From positions 9,190,434-9,254,433 of the forward strand of contig NC_050099.1 in NCBI RefSeq assembly GCF_902167145.1: DNA of 64,000 nt, read 5' to 3'. The notes beneath the pieces were generated by a model that saw only the letters and a program-made list of their open reading frames with translations, searched no databases and was not told the DNA's origin. The translations under genes were made by a program, and so were the position numbers. Of the stretch, positions 34,901 through 46,118 are shown piece after piece. Origin of the DNA: Zea mays (Eukaryota; Streptophyta; Magnoliopsida; Poales; Poaceae). How positions within the stretch are numbered: the stretch's first letter is position 1; every line of letters begins with the position of its first letter.

Positions 34901-35353
34901 CTGGAGGCCTCGGGGGTGGATCTGGCGCCACCGTTTGATGCGGGCAAGGGCCCCTCATCGACCCCCGTGCCGACTGGAGATGGCGAAGACCCCGTGCCAG
35001 CCCCCGCGCCGACGGGCGAGGACGCCTCGGAGGCGATGATCGAACCAGCTGTGGAAGACCCCACGGCCGTGGCCGGGCCTTCGCTGGTGGCTGAATAGGT
35101 GTTGCGGAGTTTAAGTGTAAATTTTGTCTGTGTGATGCTGAACCTCGGTTGCTATGCAGGTTCCAACGTCTGGGCCTGCGCACGCAACCGCTACTAACAA
35201 TACTATTTTTGTGGCGGCCCCAACCGTGGTGCCTGCCGGTGATGATTCGTGTGGCTCTATGTCTACGTGTTTTGAGTCTGATGATTCTAGGAGTTCGATT
35301 TTGTGGATGGAGGAGTCTTCGGATGAAGGCTTGGATTATTTTGCAGCGTTAGA
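31962..35353 (+). pseudogene. T3 antisense ORF, 5' part (to the element C insertion)
   Basis: It starts MPSSSSSAAKTPLGDSSSEG. The domain follows (MVVFEAFFTAGLRLPAHCFV, QIYQLTPNAMVALAKYVWAV). Later parts are HNKWGNWYDYWFYVAVG, an Ala/Pro-rich linker (33447-33690) and a long coiled coil (34057-34590, EVERLRAQHADAVRKK). Introns with canonical ends and matching phase fit at 33945-34014, 34762-34834 and 35099-35159, and a short one may lie at 33688-33729. In-frame TAGs at 32394, 32790, 34246, 34588 and 35096 mostly fit Gln codons. Frameshifts lie near 32800 and 33430. The ORF is cut after TTAGA at 35353 by element C and resumes at 45156. Confidence 0.82.
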
Positions 35354-37731
35354 TGTGATACCCGGTTTGCAAAGAAGAGAAGTGGGAGGTTATTCTTTTT
35401 GTTTTTTTTCTCATTCGGTTGTTGCGTTTTGGCAATTTAGAATTTGAGGAAAATCATTCACCAGTAGGGCAGTAGAATTTGTTTGGTTGGGCGCTTGCGA
35501 CGGGGTCGGGAGCTATCGCGTGGGCGAGTTGGGCCGCGATTCGTGTTTCGGCCCACTAACCTTCCCTAACCCTAGCCGCCCTTTTCCCCTAACCCCCCCC
35601 CCCCCACTTGTGCAGCCGCCCCCCCATTCTCCCTACCTTTTGCCGCTGCCCCCCCTCCCATCTCCTCTTTTTCCAAACCCTTGCAGCCACACACACCAAA
35701 CCCTAGCTGCCCCCCCCCATCTCCTCCTCCCAAGGTGCTTTTCGTTGCCGCTCGGATCTACGTCGCGTGGTGCAAATCTTCAATTGTTTTCGGTGGAGGG
35801 AAGAAGGGAGGAAGGAAAGGGGGAGAACCCAAGGTGATTTTTGTGTTTATCTCTTGTTCATTTGTGCTGCAATCCAATTGACTAGATGTGGCGTATGCGA
35901 TTGGGTAGAGGGGCTGTCCAGAATTTTAGGTGGCGGACGAACAGCAGTAATTCTAGCAGTTTTTGGGTTTTTTCGTGGGGAGTTAATGGGAATCAGTTTG
36001 GGAATCATGTAGAACTTTGGCATACCTTTCCAACGAGTATTTATGCGCTCAATTCAGAGTTATAAATTAAAAGATATCGCCATTTGAATCCGGGTATGTG
36101 GCTGTCCAAAAAAACAGATTTTTCAGGTGGACGAACAGCAGCAGTGTTAGCAGTTTCTGGGGATGTTTCGTGCGTAATTAGTGCTAATCATTATGAGAAT
36201 CATGTAGGGCTTTGTCTTTCCTTTCCAACAAGTACTTATGCGCTCGATTTGGAATTATATTTTAAAAGTTATTGCTGTTTGAATCCGGGTATGTCGCTGC
36301 CCAAAAGATGAAAAAAACATATTGCTGGGTTTATCTTGTGGACCGTTTAGGGGTAATTAGATGTTAGAATTTAATCATAAATTGTATACAAAACTTGTGG
36401 GGAATTTTATGTAGTTGTCTCTGGAGTATTTGTTTGTCACCACTGCTGCCTTAATTTTAAAGTTATGGAATTGTTAAGCAGCGCCGCTGCAGTTTGGTGG
36501 GTGTGGGGAGAATTGTTACCCGCGGTGGGGTTTGAGATTGCGCGTCGGTGCGGCGTTGTTTTTGGGCTTATTATGTGATATTGGTGCACTAAGTTGGGTG
36601 TCAAAAACAGGTGGTGGACTTCCGGACCGTACTTAGGGATTTGCCCAAACTTCCGGTGAAGGCAAGTAAAACAATGATGATTATTCTGTCTGTCGAATGA
36701 AGAGTCTTACACTTGATTATGTTGTGCTGTTGTGTTCGTATTCATACTTTTAATTGAGTATCATCGTTCGAAGATATTCATGTTTTATTGATTACATATG
36801 TTGGGTTTGTGGTTTGATCATGTTACCCATGTGGTTTAATATGTGGAATGAGTGGAAGTATATGTCTAGCACATTCTGTTTGGGAAGAACTCATGTTGTT
36901 GACTTGCATAATGCATTCATCATCCATTGCATTGAAGTTTCGTCGTGATCTTATGGTCCGACCGTACCGGTACATTGAGCATCATTTGTTGCCCGAGAAG
37001 GGGTATGATGCAGCTTTATATCCTTAGAGATATGGAGACAGAAGTCATTATTGCATCTGTAGCCATGTGCATTCATGGGAGAGGTGTGGAATCTATAATG
37101 TGGATGTGGATAATCTGGATTTTTACATGGTGATTCTTCTTGGCGTTAAGTAATTAGTTACTTGTTTACTTGCTGCAATTTAATGTTCAAGAAGAAAGTT
37201 TTGATCTATGTGGTTGTTTAAGCACAGTTTATTTACAATGTCCAATTTGTTGTTGCTATGTTTACTTGCTGAGATGTGTCATCTCACTCTTGCAATGTTC
37301 GATGCAGGCACCTAATTTCTGCTTTGGGAAAAGAGGGATGTAGCAGCACAGCCACTACACCTTTAATAAAGGAACCACTACTTAATAATGTTGTTAATCA
37401 GGGAGGGTCAAGTCTAGAGAATTACTATGTTCTAGCTTCTCTTGGTGGTTGAGCGGTTTTTTTTGGGGTGGGCTGAGTTACTTATCTCATTTTTTGTTCC
37501 AGTTGGGTCATGAATGTGTTTTACCACTTTTGCATTTAGATTCTACTACGTGAATTATATGTCTTTATATCCTGTATGAACTACATGTTCCCCCCCTTGT
37601 TATGCTAGTATCAAAGGAGGTGCTACCGGATTTTTTAATATTTTCTCTCTTTAATACATCTCTTGTGTTGAATAAGTTTAGTGGCAGGAGTTTTGGTAAC
37701 ATTCATTGTGTGTGACCAGTGGGGTGTTTCA
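35354..37731 (+). repeat. 5' LTR of element C
   Basis: 2378 bp, TGTGATACCC...GTTTCA. It includes C-rich tracts near 35590-35730, a GT-AG pair compatible with an LTR intron (donor near 36663, acceptor GATGCAG near 37308) and two blocks shared with the X-family LTRs (36931-37030 and 37261-37320). Confidence 0.93.
36931..37030 (+). repeat. LTR block shared by element C and the X family
   Basis: The core ATGGTCCGACCGTACCGGTA and the following 'GCCCGAGAAGGGGTATGATG' recur in the element C 3' LTR (44353-44452), in the split LTR (57911-58010, reverse) and in X5/X7 LTRs (51690-51790, 56083-56182, 63917-64000, reverse). The surrounding LTR sequence is much less alike. Confidence 0.8.
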
Positions 37732-37733
37732 AT

Positions 37734-37745
37734 TGGTATCAGAGG
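37734..37745 (+). other. Primer binding site of element C
   Basis: TGGTATCAGAGG matches the usual plant initiator-Met tRNA complement (TGGTATCAGAGC) in 11 of 12 positions, 2 nt after the LTR. Confidence 0.85.
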
Positions 37746-37923
37746 AATAGGCTGTAGGTCCTAGCAAGTGGAGTAATAATAAATTGACACACTGCACATG
37801 TAGGATGGGATTTCTGTCTTGCTATTGATATGTTATGTTATTGTCTGTGCTAGTTTGACATTATCTGAAGAGATGCTATGCCAATCTTATTTACTTATTA
37901 TTCTCATCCCTGTGGCTGCAGCT

Positions 37924-40900
37924 ATGCCGCCTCATAGGGCTCGGGGTAGTCCGCAAGCTCCTAGTGGGGACTCGATGAGTCCGGCGGCAATGTTAGCTGC
38001 GATGCAGGCCATGCAGCAGGAGTTGGCCCTTCAGAGGCAAGCCATTCCTGTTGCCCCTGCGGGTGCTGCTCAGGGTGCTGGTGGTGGAGAAGTGCCCGGG
38101 GGCTCTGTCCCTGCGGGTGCTGTTCCAGGTGGCGGGGCCGAGGTGCCTCTTCCAGTCATTGGTCTTTCTCTGATGTAGTGGATGGGCATGAAGTTGGATT
38201 CTTTTGATGGCAGTGGTACTCCAGTCGAGGCGGCAGATTGGTTGACTTACGTGAAGGATAAGATGAATGTCTTCGAGATTGCGTATGGAGATCGGGTTCG
38301 CTTTGGCACACAGCTGCTGAAGGGAGAGGCTTAAATTTGGTGGAGAGGCGTGCAGGCAGCGCACTCCTCCTCACCAGGAGTCCTGTCTTGGGATGTTTTC
38401 ATCAGGCAGTTTGAAAGGAGATTCTACCCGGTCACCTTCCTGGAGAAAATGAAGATTGACTTGCAATCCTACAAGCGGAAGAAGAAGTCTATCACAGAGT
38501 ATGAGGTGGGCTTCAACAAGATGGTCCGCTTTGTCCCTCATGTGGCTTATAATTAGATGGAGAAGGCGAGCCAGTTCCGTTAGGGTCTGAAGCCTTCTAT
38601 CAGGCATGCTCTGGGAGCCTTTCTGTTGGTGGACTTCCGTACCACTGTGGAGCAGGCATTGGGTGTGGAGATGCAACACCAGTATACCATGGAGTCGCAG
38701 AAGTCTTCGGGTGTTGATCAGCCTCGTGGCCAGGACACGAAGAGGGGCAACACGGGAGGTCCAGCCCACAAGAGGGGCAAGTCTCAGCACCAGCGCCACC
38801 ATCCTTATCGTGGCAAATCTTCTGACTCGGGTACTTCGGGAGGAAGTACTCAGAGGTTTCGGGCTGTTCCTAAGCCCGAGCTGGGGCTGGTGTGTTTCCA
38901 CTGTAGTGATGCGCATCACCGTGCAGAGTGCCAATGGAGTGGCAGGTGTTCTATCTGTAGTCAGGACCACAAGGATGTGGTGTGTAGGAGGAATCCTAAT
39001 GGGAAGCTCAGATGGGAGCTGGTGACTTCCTCCTCTTCTCAGGGCACTATCAGCATGATGTCAAGTGCTGAGCAGCAGTTTTCAGTTCCTCTTCCTCCGC
39101 AGCAGCTTTATGTGCCTGGGACTTCTCTGTTCATGCCGATGCAGGGTTTTCCTCAATATCTGGCCGCGCCTACTCCTGCATCGTCTACTCCTATGCCGTC
39201 TCAGTTTGGAGCTCCGTGTCTACCTCACCCGGTGGCTTAGTGGGGTTCTTCTGTTAATTTCACTCCGGGAGCTTCCTTTTCTGCGGGTATTTCTGGAGCT
39301 TATGTGCTACTCGCTACGGATGGCAGGGAGCAAGGAGACGTGGTGATAGGTACGACTTCAGTTGATTCATTTGCAGCCCATGCTCTTTTTGACTCTGGCG
39401 CTAGCTATTCATTTGTTTTGGAGGATTTTGTGTCGTGGGCTGGTCTTTCGTTGCAGAGGTTGGGTCACCCAATTTTGGTTAGATCTGCTAATGGCTCCAT
39501 TAGTAGCTGTTCTGTTTGTCAGGGGTGTTCCGTCATTCTTGCTGATGAGGTCTTTTCGGCCAATCTGGTGGTGATCTCCTTGGGGGCATTCGATGTTATC
39601 TTGGGTATGGATTGGTTATCCCAGTATCGTGCGGTTATATCCTGTTTTTGGAAGACAGTGTTATTGCAGGCGCCGTCGGGTAAGGAGGTGGTATTCTTGG
39701 GAAGTTCCCCGAAGTTCACGTTATCCTTGTTAGCGCAATTGCTTCCTGATCGCCGGTCAAGGAAGTCGGGGATCTTTTTCTCCATGGTGGTGGAGGGTGA
39801 GGCTGCCTTGCGGGTGCAGGACATCCGGGTGGTGTGTGACTTTGCTGACATGTTTCCGGCAGAGCTTCCAGGCATTCCTCCGGAGCGCAATGCAGCTTTT
39901 GAGATTAAGCTGATCCCGGGTACGCAGCCTATTCATAAGGCCCCATATCGAATGGCCCCAAAGGAGCAGATTGAATTGAAGCGGCAATTGGATGATCTGC
40001 TGGCTAAGGGTTTCATTAGGTCTATCAGGTCTCCATGGGCTTCCCCAGTATTGTTTGTTGAGAAGAAGGATAAAAGCAAGCGGCTGTGTGTAGATTATCA
40101 CGCTTTGAATCAAGTGACAATCAAGAATAAATATCTCATTCCCCGTATTGAGGTCCTCTTTGAACAGTTGAGGGGTGCCCAGGTGTTCTCCAAAATTGAT
40201 TTGAACTATGGTTATCATCAATTGAGGATTCGTGAGGAGGATATTGAGAAGACCGCCTTTTGCACCAGGTATGGGCATTATGAGTTCATAGTCATGTCTT
40301 TTGGCTTAACTAATGCCCCTGCTGCCTTTATGGAAGCAATGAATAGGATGTTGCATGAATTCCTAGATGACTTTTTGGTCGTGTTCCTAGATGATATTCT
40401 GATTTATTCAAAGACCAAGGCCAAGCATGAGCAGCATCTGCGTCTCGTTCTAGGTGCTCTAAGGAAGAATCAGTTCTATGGCAAGTTGAAGAAGTGTGCC
40501 TTTTGGCTATCCGAAGTGGCTTTCCTGGGGCACATGATTAATCAATAGGGCATTGCGGTTGATCCCAAGAATGTTGCGGCTGTGGTGGAGTGGAAGAGAC
40601 CCTCTAGTGTCTTTGAAATCCGAAGTTTCTTGGGGCTCGCTGGATATTATCGGCGCTTCGTACCAAATTTTTCTAGCATTGCTAAGCCTTTGACTAGACA
40701 CTTGGAGAAGGTTGTTCCCTTCGTCTGGTCCGACGATTGTGAGGTCAGTTATCAGACATTGAAGAGCAAGTTGGTGGACGCCCCTATCCTAGCTTTGCCT
40801 GAGAGCGGTAAGCGTTTCATAGTTTATACGGATGCTTCGCGTATTGGTCTTAGCTGTGTGTTGATGCAGGAAGGCAGAGTGATTGCTTATGGCTCAAGGC

Positions 40901-42717
40901 AGTTGAGGAAGCATGAGGGGAATTACCCAACTCATGATCTTGAATTGGCTGCGGTGGTTTTTGCTCTAAAGTCGTGGAGGCATTACCTTTATGGCGAGGC
41001 TTGTGACATTTACACCGATCATAAAAGTCTTAAGTATATTTTTACTCAGAAGGAGCTGAATTTGAGGCAGTGTCGGTGGCTGGAATTGATTAAAGATTAT
41101 GATTTGTCCATTCATTATCACCCGGGGAAGGCTAATGTAGTGGCTGATGCCCTTAGCGGGTCCGGGGTTCCAAAGGTGGCCTTGTCGTTGATCGCTGATC
41201 TAGACCGTTTGGGGATCGCTTTGTGTTATTTCGGCACCGCTAGCGAGGAGACTCGGATGCTTATTCAATCCTCTCTCATGGAGAGAGTGCCTGCGGCTCA
41301 GCAGCAGGATCGTCTATTGCAGGAAGCTCGAAAGAGGGTTGGTGATGGTAAACCGTGGGAGTTCACCATTGATGAGAATGATCTGGTTCGTTTCAGGGGC
41401 CGTCTATGTGTGCCTCAGAAATCAGAGGTGAAGATGGATATCTTGAGAGAAGCTCATAAAACGCCTTACACGTTCCACCCTGGCGAAACCAAAATCTACC
41501 GAGATTTGAAGCAAAACTTCTGGTGGAAGCGGATGAAGGTTGACGTTTCTAAGTATGTGGCCGCCTGTGAAGTATGTTAGCGTGTGAAGGCCGAGCATAA
41601 GCAGCCTGCAGGTTCACTGAAGCCATTAGAAATTCCAGAGTGGAAACGAGAGCATATCACCATGGATTTTGTGGTGGGTCTACCTCGTTCCCCTCGTGGC
41701 AGGGATGCTATATGGGTGGTAGTGGATCGCTTGACTAAGTCTGCGCATTTTATTCCCATGAAGACCACAAATTCAGCTTCATATTTGGTTCCCTTGTATA
41801 TGAAGGAAGTAGTCAGGCTTCACAGGGTGACTAAGTCTATTGTTTCTGATCGAGACTCCAAATTTGTATCCAAATTCTGGGAGAGTCTTCATAGTGCAAT
41901 GGGCACCAAGCTTTCGCTTAGTGTCGCTTTTCACCCTCAGACTGATGGTCAGTCAGAGCGAACAATCCAAACCTTGGAAGATGTGTTACGTGCTTGTGTT
42001 CTGTCATGGAAGGGTAGCTGGGAGGATCATCTTGCACTGGTAGAGTTTGCTTATAACAACAGCTACCAGGCTAGCATCAAGATGGCACCATTTGAGGCTT
42101 TGTATGGCAGGCGGTGTATCTCTCCTCTGTGCTGGGAGACTTTGGGAGAGAGATCCCTGGTTGGTCCTGATTGGGTTTAGCAGACTTCTGAAAAGGTTCG
42201 GGAAATTCGTCAGGATATTTTGGCAGCTCAGAGCCGTCAAAAGAGTTATGCTAATGTGAGGAGGCGGGATCTGGAATTTGCTGTGGGTGACCAAGTCCTT
42301 CTTAGGGTATCACCTACTAAAGGAGTTGTTCGGTTCGGTGTCTCTGGAAAGCTCAGCCCGAGATACATTGGACCGTTCACTATCTTGGCCCGAGTGGGCA
42401 GCCTGGCTTATTGCTTGCTACTGCTGGATTCCATGGCAGGGGTACACCCGGTTTTTCATGTCTCTATGTTGAGGAAGTTCTTGCGGGATCCGGACCATCA
42501 GATTGAGATGGAACCAATTGCGATGCAGCAGGATCTGATTTTGGAGTGTCGTCTGGTGCGTATATTGGAATTCTCGGAGCGTGTATTGAGGAAGAGATCA
42601 ATTAAGTATGTCAAGGTCTTATGGACTAATCTGTCTGAGCGCGAGGCTACGTGGGAACTTGAGGAGCTGATGCGGCAGAAGTATCCAGAACTTTTTGTTG
42701 TGGCTAAGTGTTGTTGA
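37924..42717 (+). pseudogene. Element C gag-pol polyprotein, single frame with eight stops
   Basis: One frame of 1598 codons runs from MPPHRARGSPQAP to TGA at 42715 without any frameshift. Order: gag, with two degenerate zinc knuckles (CFHCSDAHH, CSICSQDH; about 38895-38985); protease LFDSGASYS (about 39385); RT with [10 protein letters not shown] and [10 protein letters not shown] (about 40380); RNase [10 protein letters not shown] (about 40825); integrase zinc region (about 41455-41580, CEVC); the DDE core (MDFVVGLPRS, SDRDSKF, TDGQSERT); and a C-terminal chromodomain-like segment (VKVLWTNLSEREATWELEEL). Stops are TAG at 38176, 38554, 38581, 39238, 40546, 41578 and 42178 and TAA at 38332. 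Seven of the eight look like former CAG (Gln) codons. It is inactive as it stands. Confidence 0.93.
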
Positions 42718-42780
42718 TTCATTAATCTTTCCTTTTGTCGTTCCGATAGAAGCGTTAGAATTCGAGGTCGAATTCTTTTT

Positions 42781-42792
42781 AAGGGGGTAGAG
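42781..42792 (+). other. Polypurine tract of element C
   Basis: AAGGGGGTAGAG abuts the 3' LTR. The same tract with one more G precedes the X-family LTRs (61600-61612; reverse at 53646-53660). Confidence 0.85.
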
Positions 42793-45155
42793 TGTGATAC
42801 CCGGTTTGCAAAGAAGAGAAGTGGGAGGTTATTCTTTTTGTTTTTTTCTCATTCGGTTGTTGCGTTTTGCGAATTTGGAATTTGAGGAAAATCATTCACC
42901 AGTAGGGCAGTAGAATTTTTTTGGTTGGGCGCTTGCGACGGGGTCAGGAGCTGTCGCGTGGGCGAGTTGGGCCGTGATTCGTGTTTCGGCCCACTAACCT
43001 TCCCTAACCCTAGCCGCCCTTTTCCCCTAACCCCCACATTTGTGCAGCCGCCCCCCCCATTCTCCCTACCTTTGCCCCCCCTCCCATCTCCTCTTTTTCC
43101 AAACCCTTGCAGCCACACACACCAAACCCTAGCCGCCCCCCCATCTCCTCCTCCCAAGGTGCTTTCCGTTGCCGCTCAGATCTACGTCGCGTGGTGCAAA
43201 TCTTCAATTGTTTTCGGTGGAGGGAAGAAGGGAGGAAGGAAAGGGGGAGAACCCAAGGTGATTTTTGTTTTTATCTCTTGTTCATTTGTGCTGCAATCCA
43301 ATTGATTAGATGTGGCGTATGCGATTGGGTAGAGGGGCTGTCCAGAATTTTAGGTGGCGGACGGACAGCAGTAATTCTAGCAGTTTTTGGGTTTTTTTCG
43401 TGGGGAGTTAATGGGAATCAGTTTGGGAATCACGTAGAACTTTGGCATACCTTTCCAACGAGTATTTATGCGCTCAATTCAAAGTTATAAATTAAAAGAT
43501 ATCGCCATTTGAATCCGAGTATGTGGCTGTCCAAAAAAACAGATTTTTCAGGTGGATGAACAGCAGCAGTGTTAGCAGTTTCTAGGGATGTTTTGTGAGT
43601 AATTAGTGTTAATCATTATGAGAATCATGTAGGGCTTTGTCTTACCTTTCCAACAAGTACTTATGCGCTCGATTTGGAATTATATTTTAAAAGTTATCGC
43701 TGTTTGAATCCGGGTATGTCGCTGCCCAAAAGAGGAAAAAACAGATTGCTAGGTTTATCTTGTGGACCATTTAGGGGTAATTAGATTTTAGAATTTAACC
43801 ATAAATTGTATACAAAACTTGTGGGGAATTTTATGTAGTTGTCTCTGGAGTTTTTTTTGTCACCACTGCTGCCTTAATTTTAAAGTTATGGAATTGTTAA
43901 GCAGCGCCGCTGCAGTTTGGTGGGTGTGGGGAGAATTGTTACCCGCGGCGGGGTTTGAGATTGCGCGTAGGTGCGGCGTTGTTTTTGGGCTTATTATGTG
44001 ATATTGGTGCACTAAGTTGGGTGTCAAAAACAGGTGGTGGACTTCCGGACCGTACTTAGGGATTTGCCCAAACTTCCGGTGAAGGCAAGTAAAACAGTGA
44101 TGATTATTCTGTCTGACGAATGAAGAGTCTTACACTTGATTATGTTGTGCTGTTGTGTTCGTATTCATACTTTTAATTGAGTATCATCGTTCAAAGGTAT
44201 TCATGTTTTATTGATTACATATATTGGGTTTGTGGTTTGATCATGTTACCCATGTGGTTTAATATGTGGAATGTGTGGAAGTATATGTGTAGCATATTCT
44301 GTTTGGGAAGAACTCATGTTGTTGACTTGCATAATGCATTCATCATCCATTGCATTGAAGTTTCGTCGCGATCTTATGGTCCGACCGTACCGGTACATTG
44401 AGCATCATATGTTGCCCGAGAAGGGGTATGATGCAGATTCATATCCTTAGAGATATGGAGGCAGAAGTCATTATTGCATCTGTAGCCATGTGCATTCATG
44501 GGAGAGGTGTGGAATCTATTATGTGGATGTGGATAATCTGGATTTTTACATGGTGATTCTTCTTGGCGTTAAGTAATTAGTTACTTGTTTACTTGCTGCA
44601 ATTTAATGTTCAAGAAGAAAGTTTTGAACTACGTGGTTGTTTAAGCACAGTTGATTTACAATGTCCAATTTGTTGTTGCTATGTTTACTTGCTGAGATGT
44701 GTCATCTTACTCTTGCATTGTTTGATGCAGGCACCTAATTTCTGCTTTGGGAAAAGAGGGATGTAGCAGCACGGCCACTACACCTTTAATAAAGGAACCA
44801 CTACTTAATAATGTTGTTAATCAGGGAGGGTCAAGTCTAGAGAATTACTATGTTCTAGCTTCTCTTGGTGGTTGAGCGGTTTTTTTTGGGGTGGGCTGAG
44901 TTACTTATCTCATTTTTTTGTTCCAGTTGGGTCATGAATGTGTTTTACCACTTTTGCATTTAGATTCTACTACGTGAATTATCTGTCTTTATATCCTGTA
45001 TGAACTACATGTTTCCCCCCTTGTTATGCTAGTTTCAAAGGAGGTGCTGCCGAATTTTGCAATATTTTCTCTCTTTATTACATCTCTTGTGTTGAATAAA
45101 TTTAGTGGGAGGAGTTTTGGTAACATTCAATGTGTTTGACCAGTGGGGTGTTTCA
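42793..45155 (+). repeat. 3' LTR of element C
   Basis: 2363 bp. It is closely similar to the 5' LTR, with differences mostly in the C-rich tract and scattered transitions. Confidence 0.93.
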
Positions 45156-45479
45156 TTAGATGTGGCTGCAGTAGAGCCTTCGCCGCGCATGGAAGGTTCC
45201 GGTGGTCTCCCGGGTGCGAGTACTGGGTATAGGCGGCGAAGAGCGGTGGCGAAACAGAGAGTGAGTGAATTGTCGCAAAGTGGTAGGCATCATCGTATTG
45301 GGATGGAGCGTGGCCGTCTTCGCGTGGACCAGACTGGTATCCGAGAACTGTTGTCCTTGCTGATTGGGGCGAGCATAGGTGAAGGGGAGCTGCGAAATCT
45401 TTTTGAGGGTAAGGAATTGAGGATAATGATGTTCAATTACAGGGAGATGGGTATCATCACGAAAGTTGAGCCAATGTAA
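45156..45479 (+). pseudogene. T3 antisense ORF, 3' part
   Basis: It resumes after element C in the same frame as 35154-35353, with no loss beyond the duplicated TTAGA. It encodes a basic C-terminal end (GYRRRRAVAKQRVSEL, RGRLRVDQTGIRELL, MMFNYREMGIITKVEPM) and a stop at 45477. The arrangement shows this ORF was split by a clean insertion. Confidence 0.82.
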
Positions 45480-45584
45480 TATATGATGCCCTCGCTGTGT
45501 GTATGTAACAGTAATTTGTATTATGCGGCTGCGCGCCTTCGTTGATCCGGCTGCGCCCGTAGGCGACTTCTGCTTTGTAATATA

Positions 45585-45890
45585 CTTCGACTTTTGTGCA
45601 CTTATTGTGCTGTTCCGGCTGCACACTTAGGCGAATTTTGCACGGAGAGTCTTTTAGGAAAAGACTTCGACTTTGCCCACTTATTGTGCTATTCCAGCTC
45701 CACCCTTAGGCGGCTTTTGCACGGAGAGTCTTTTTGGAAAAGACTTCGATTTTGCGCACTTATTGTGCTATTCCAGCTGCACCCTTAGGTGACTTTTGCA
45801 CGGAGAGTCTTCTAGGAAAAGACTTCAATTTTGCGCACTTATTGTGCTATTCTGGCTACACCCTTAGGCGACTTTTGCGCGGAGTGTCGC
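45585..45890. repeat. 79-bp tandem repeat, about four copies
   Basis: The marker CACTTATTGTGC starts at 45599, 45678, 45757 and 45836, an exact 79-bp period. Each unit also has 'TTTTGCACGGAGAGTCTT' and 'GGAAAAGACTTCGA'. It lies between the convergent ends of aORF and pol, where T1 and T2 also have subrepeats of unrelated sequence. Confidence 0.93.
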
Positions 45891-46118
45891 ACGCGAGGGT
45901 AGTCTACGCTGCCTCTCGTGGTGACTTCGGAGTGGTCGAATGCTGAAGACCGTCGATGCGGTCTTTTTCGACATACTGTAACTGAGTTTTTGCGGGGGAT
46001 TTTTGCGGGTACATTACATGGCTCCGCCTCATTAAAAACCTCACCCCCCGGGAGGAAAAGAGTGTGGGCCGGAATAGCACTGTTTGGTGAATTACAAGGG
46101 CACGTAGGCCCTGAGGAT

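Larger units (their letters stand above)
35349..45160 (+). mobile_element. Element C: full-length chromovirus (Tekay/Del-like Ty3/gypsy)
   Basis: Target duplication TTAGA at 35349-35353 and 45156-45160. LTRs of 2378 and 2363 bp start TGTGATACCC and end TTTCA. Primer site 37734-37745, gag-pol 37924-42717, polypurine tract 42781-42792. A chromodomain-like C-terminus (about 42601-42690) places it in the chromoviruses. It is the youngest insertion of the T3 nest, lying inside the T3 antisense ORF. Confidence 0.94.

Noticed and set aside
35560..35710. CCCTAACCCTA-like telomere motif
   Set aside because: It is only one or two units inside the C-rich part of the element C LTR and is repeated in the 3' LTR. 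It is not a telomere array.
42849..43305. Pro-rich and Gly-rich open frames in LTRs of element C
   Set aside because: They are translations of C-rich LTR sequence, present in both LTRs on both strands and without a coding signature.
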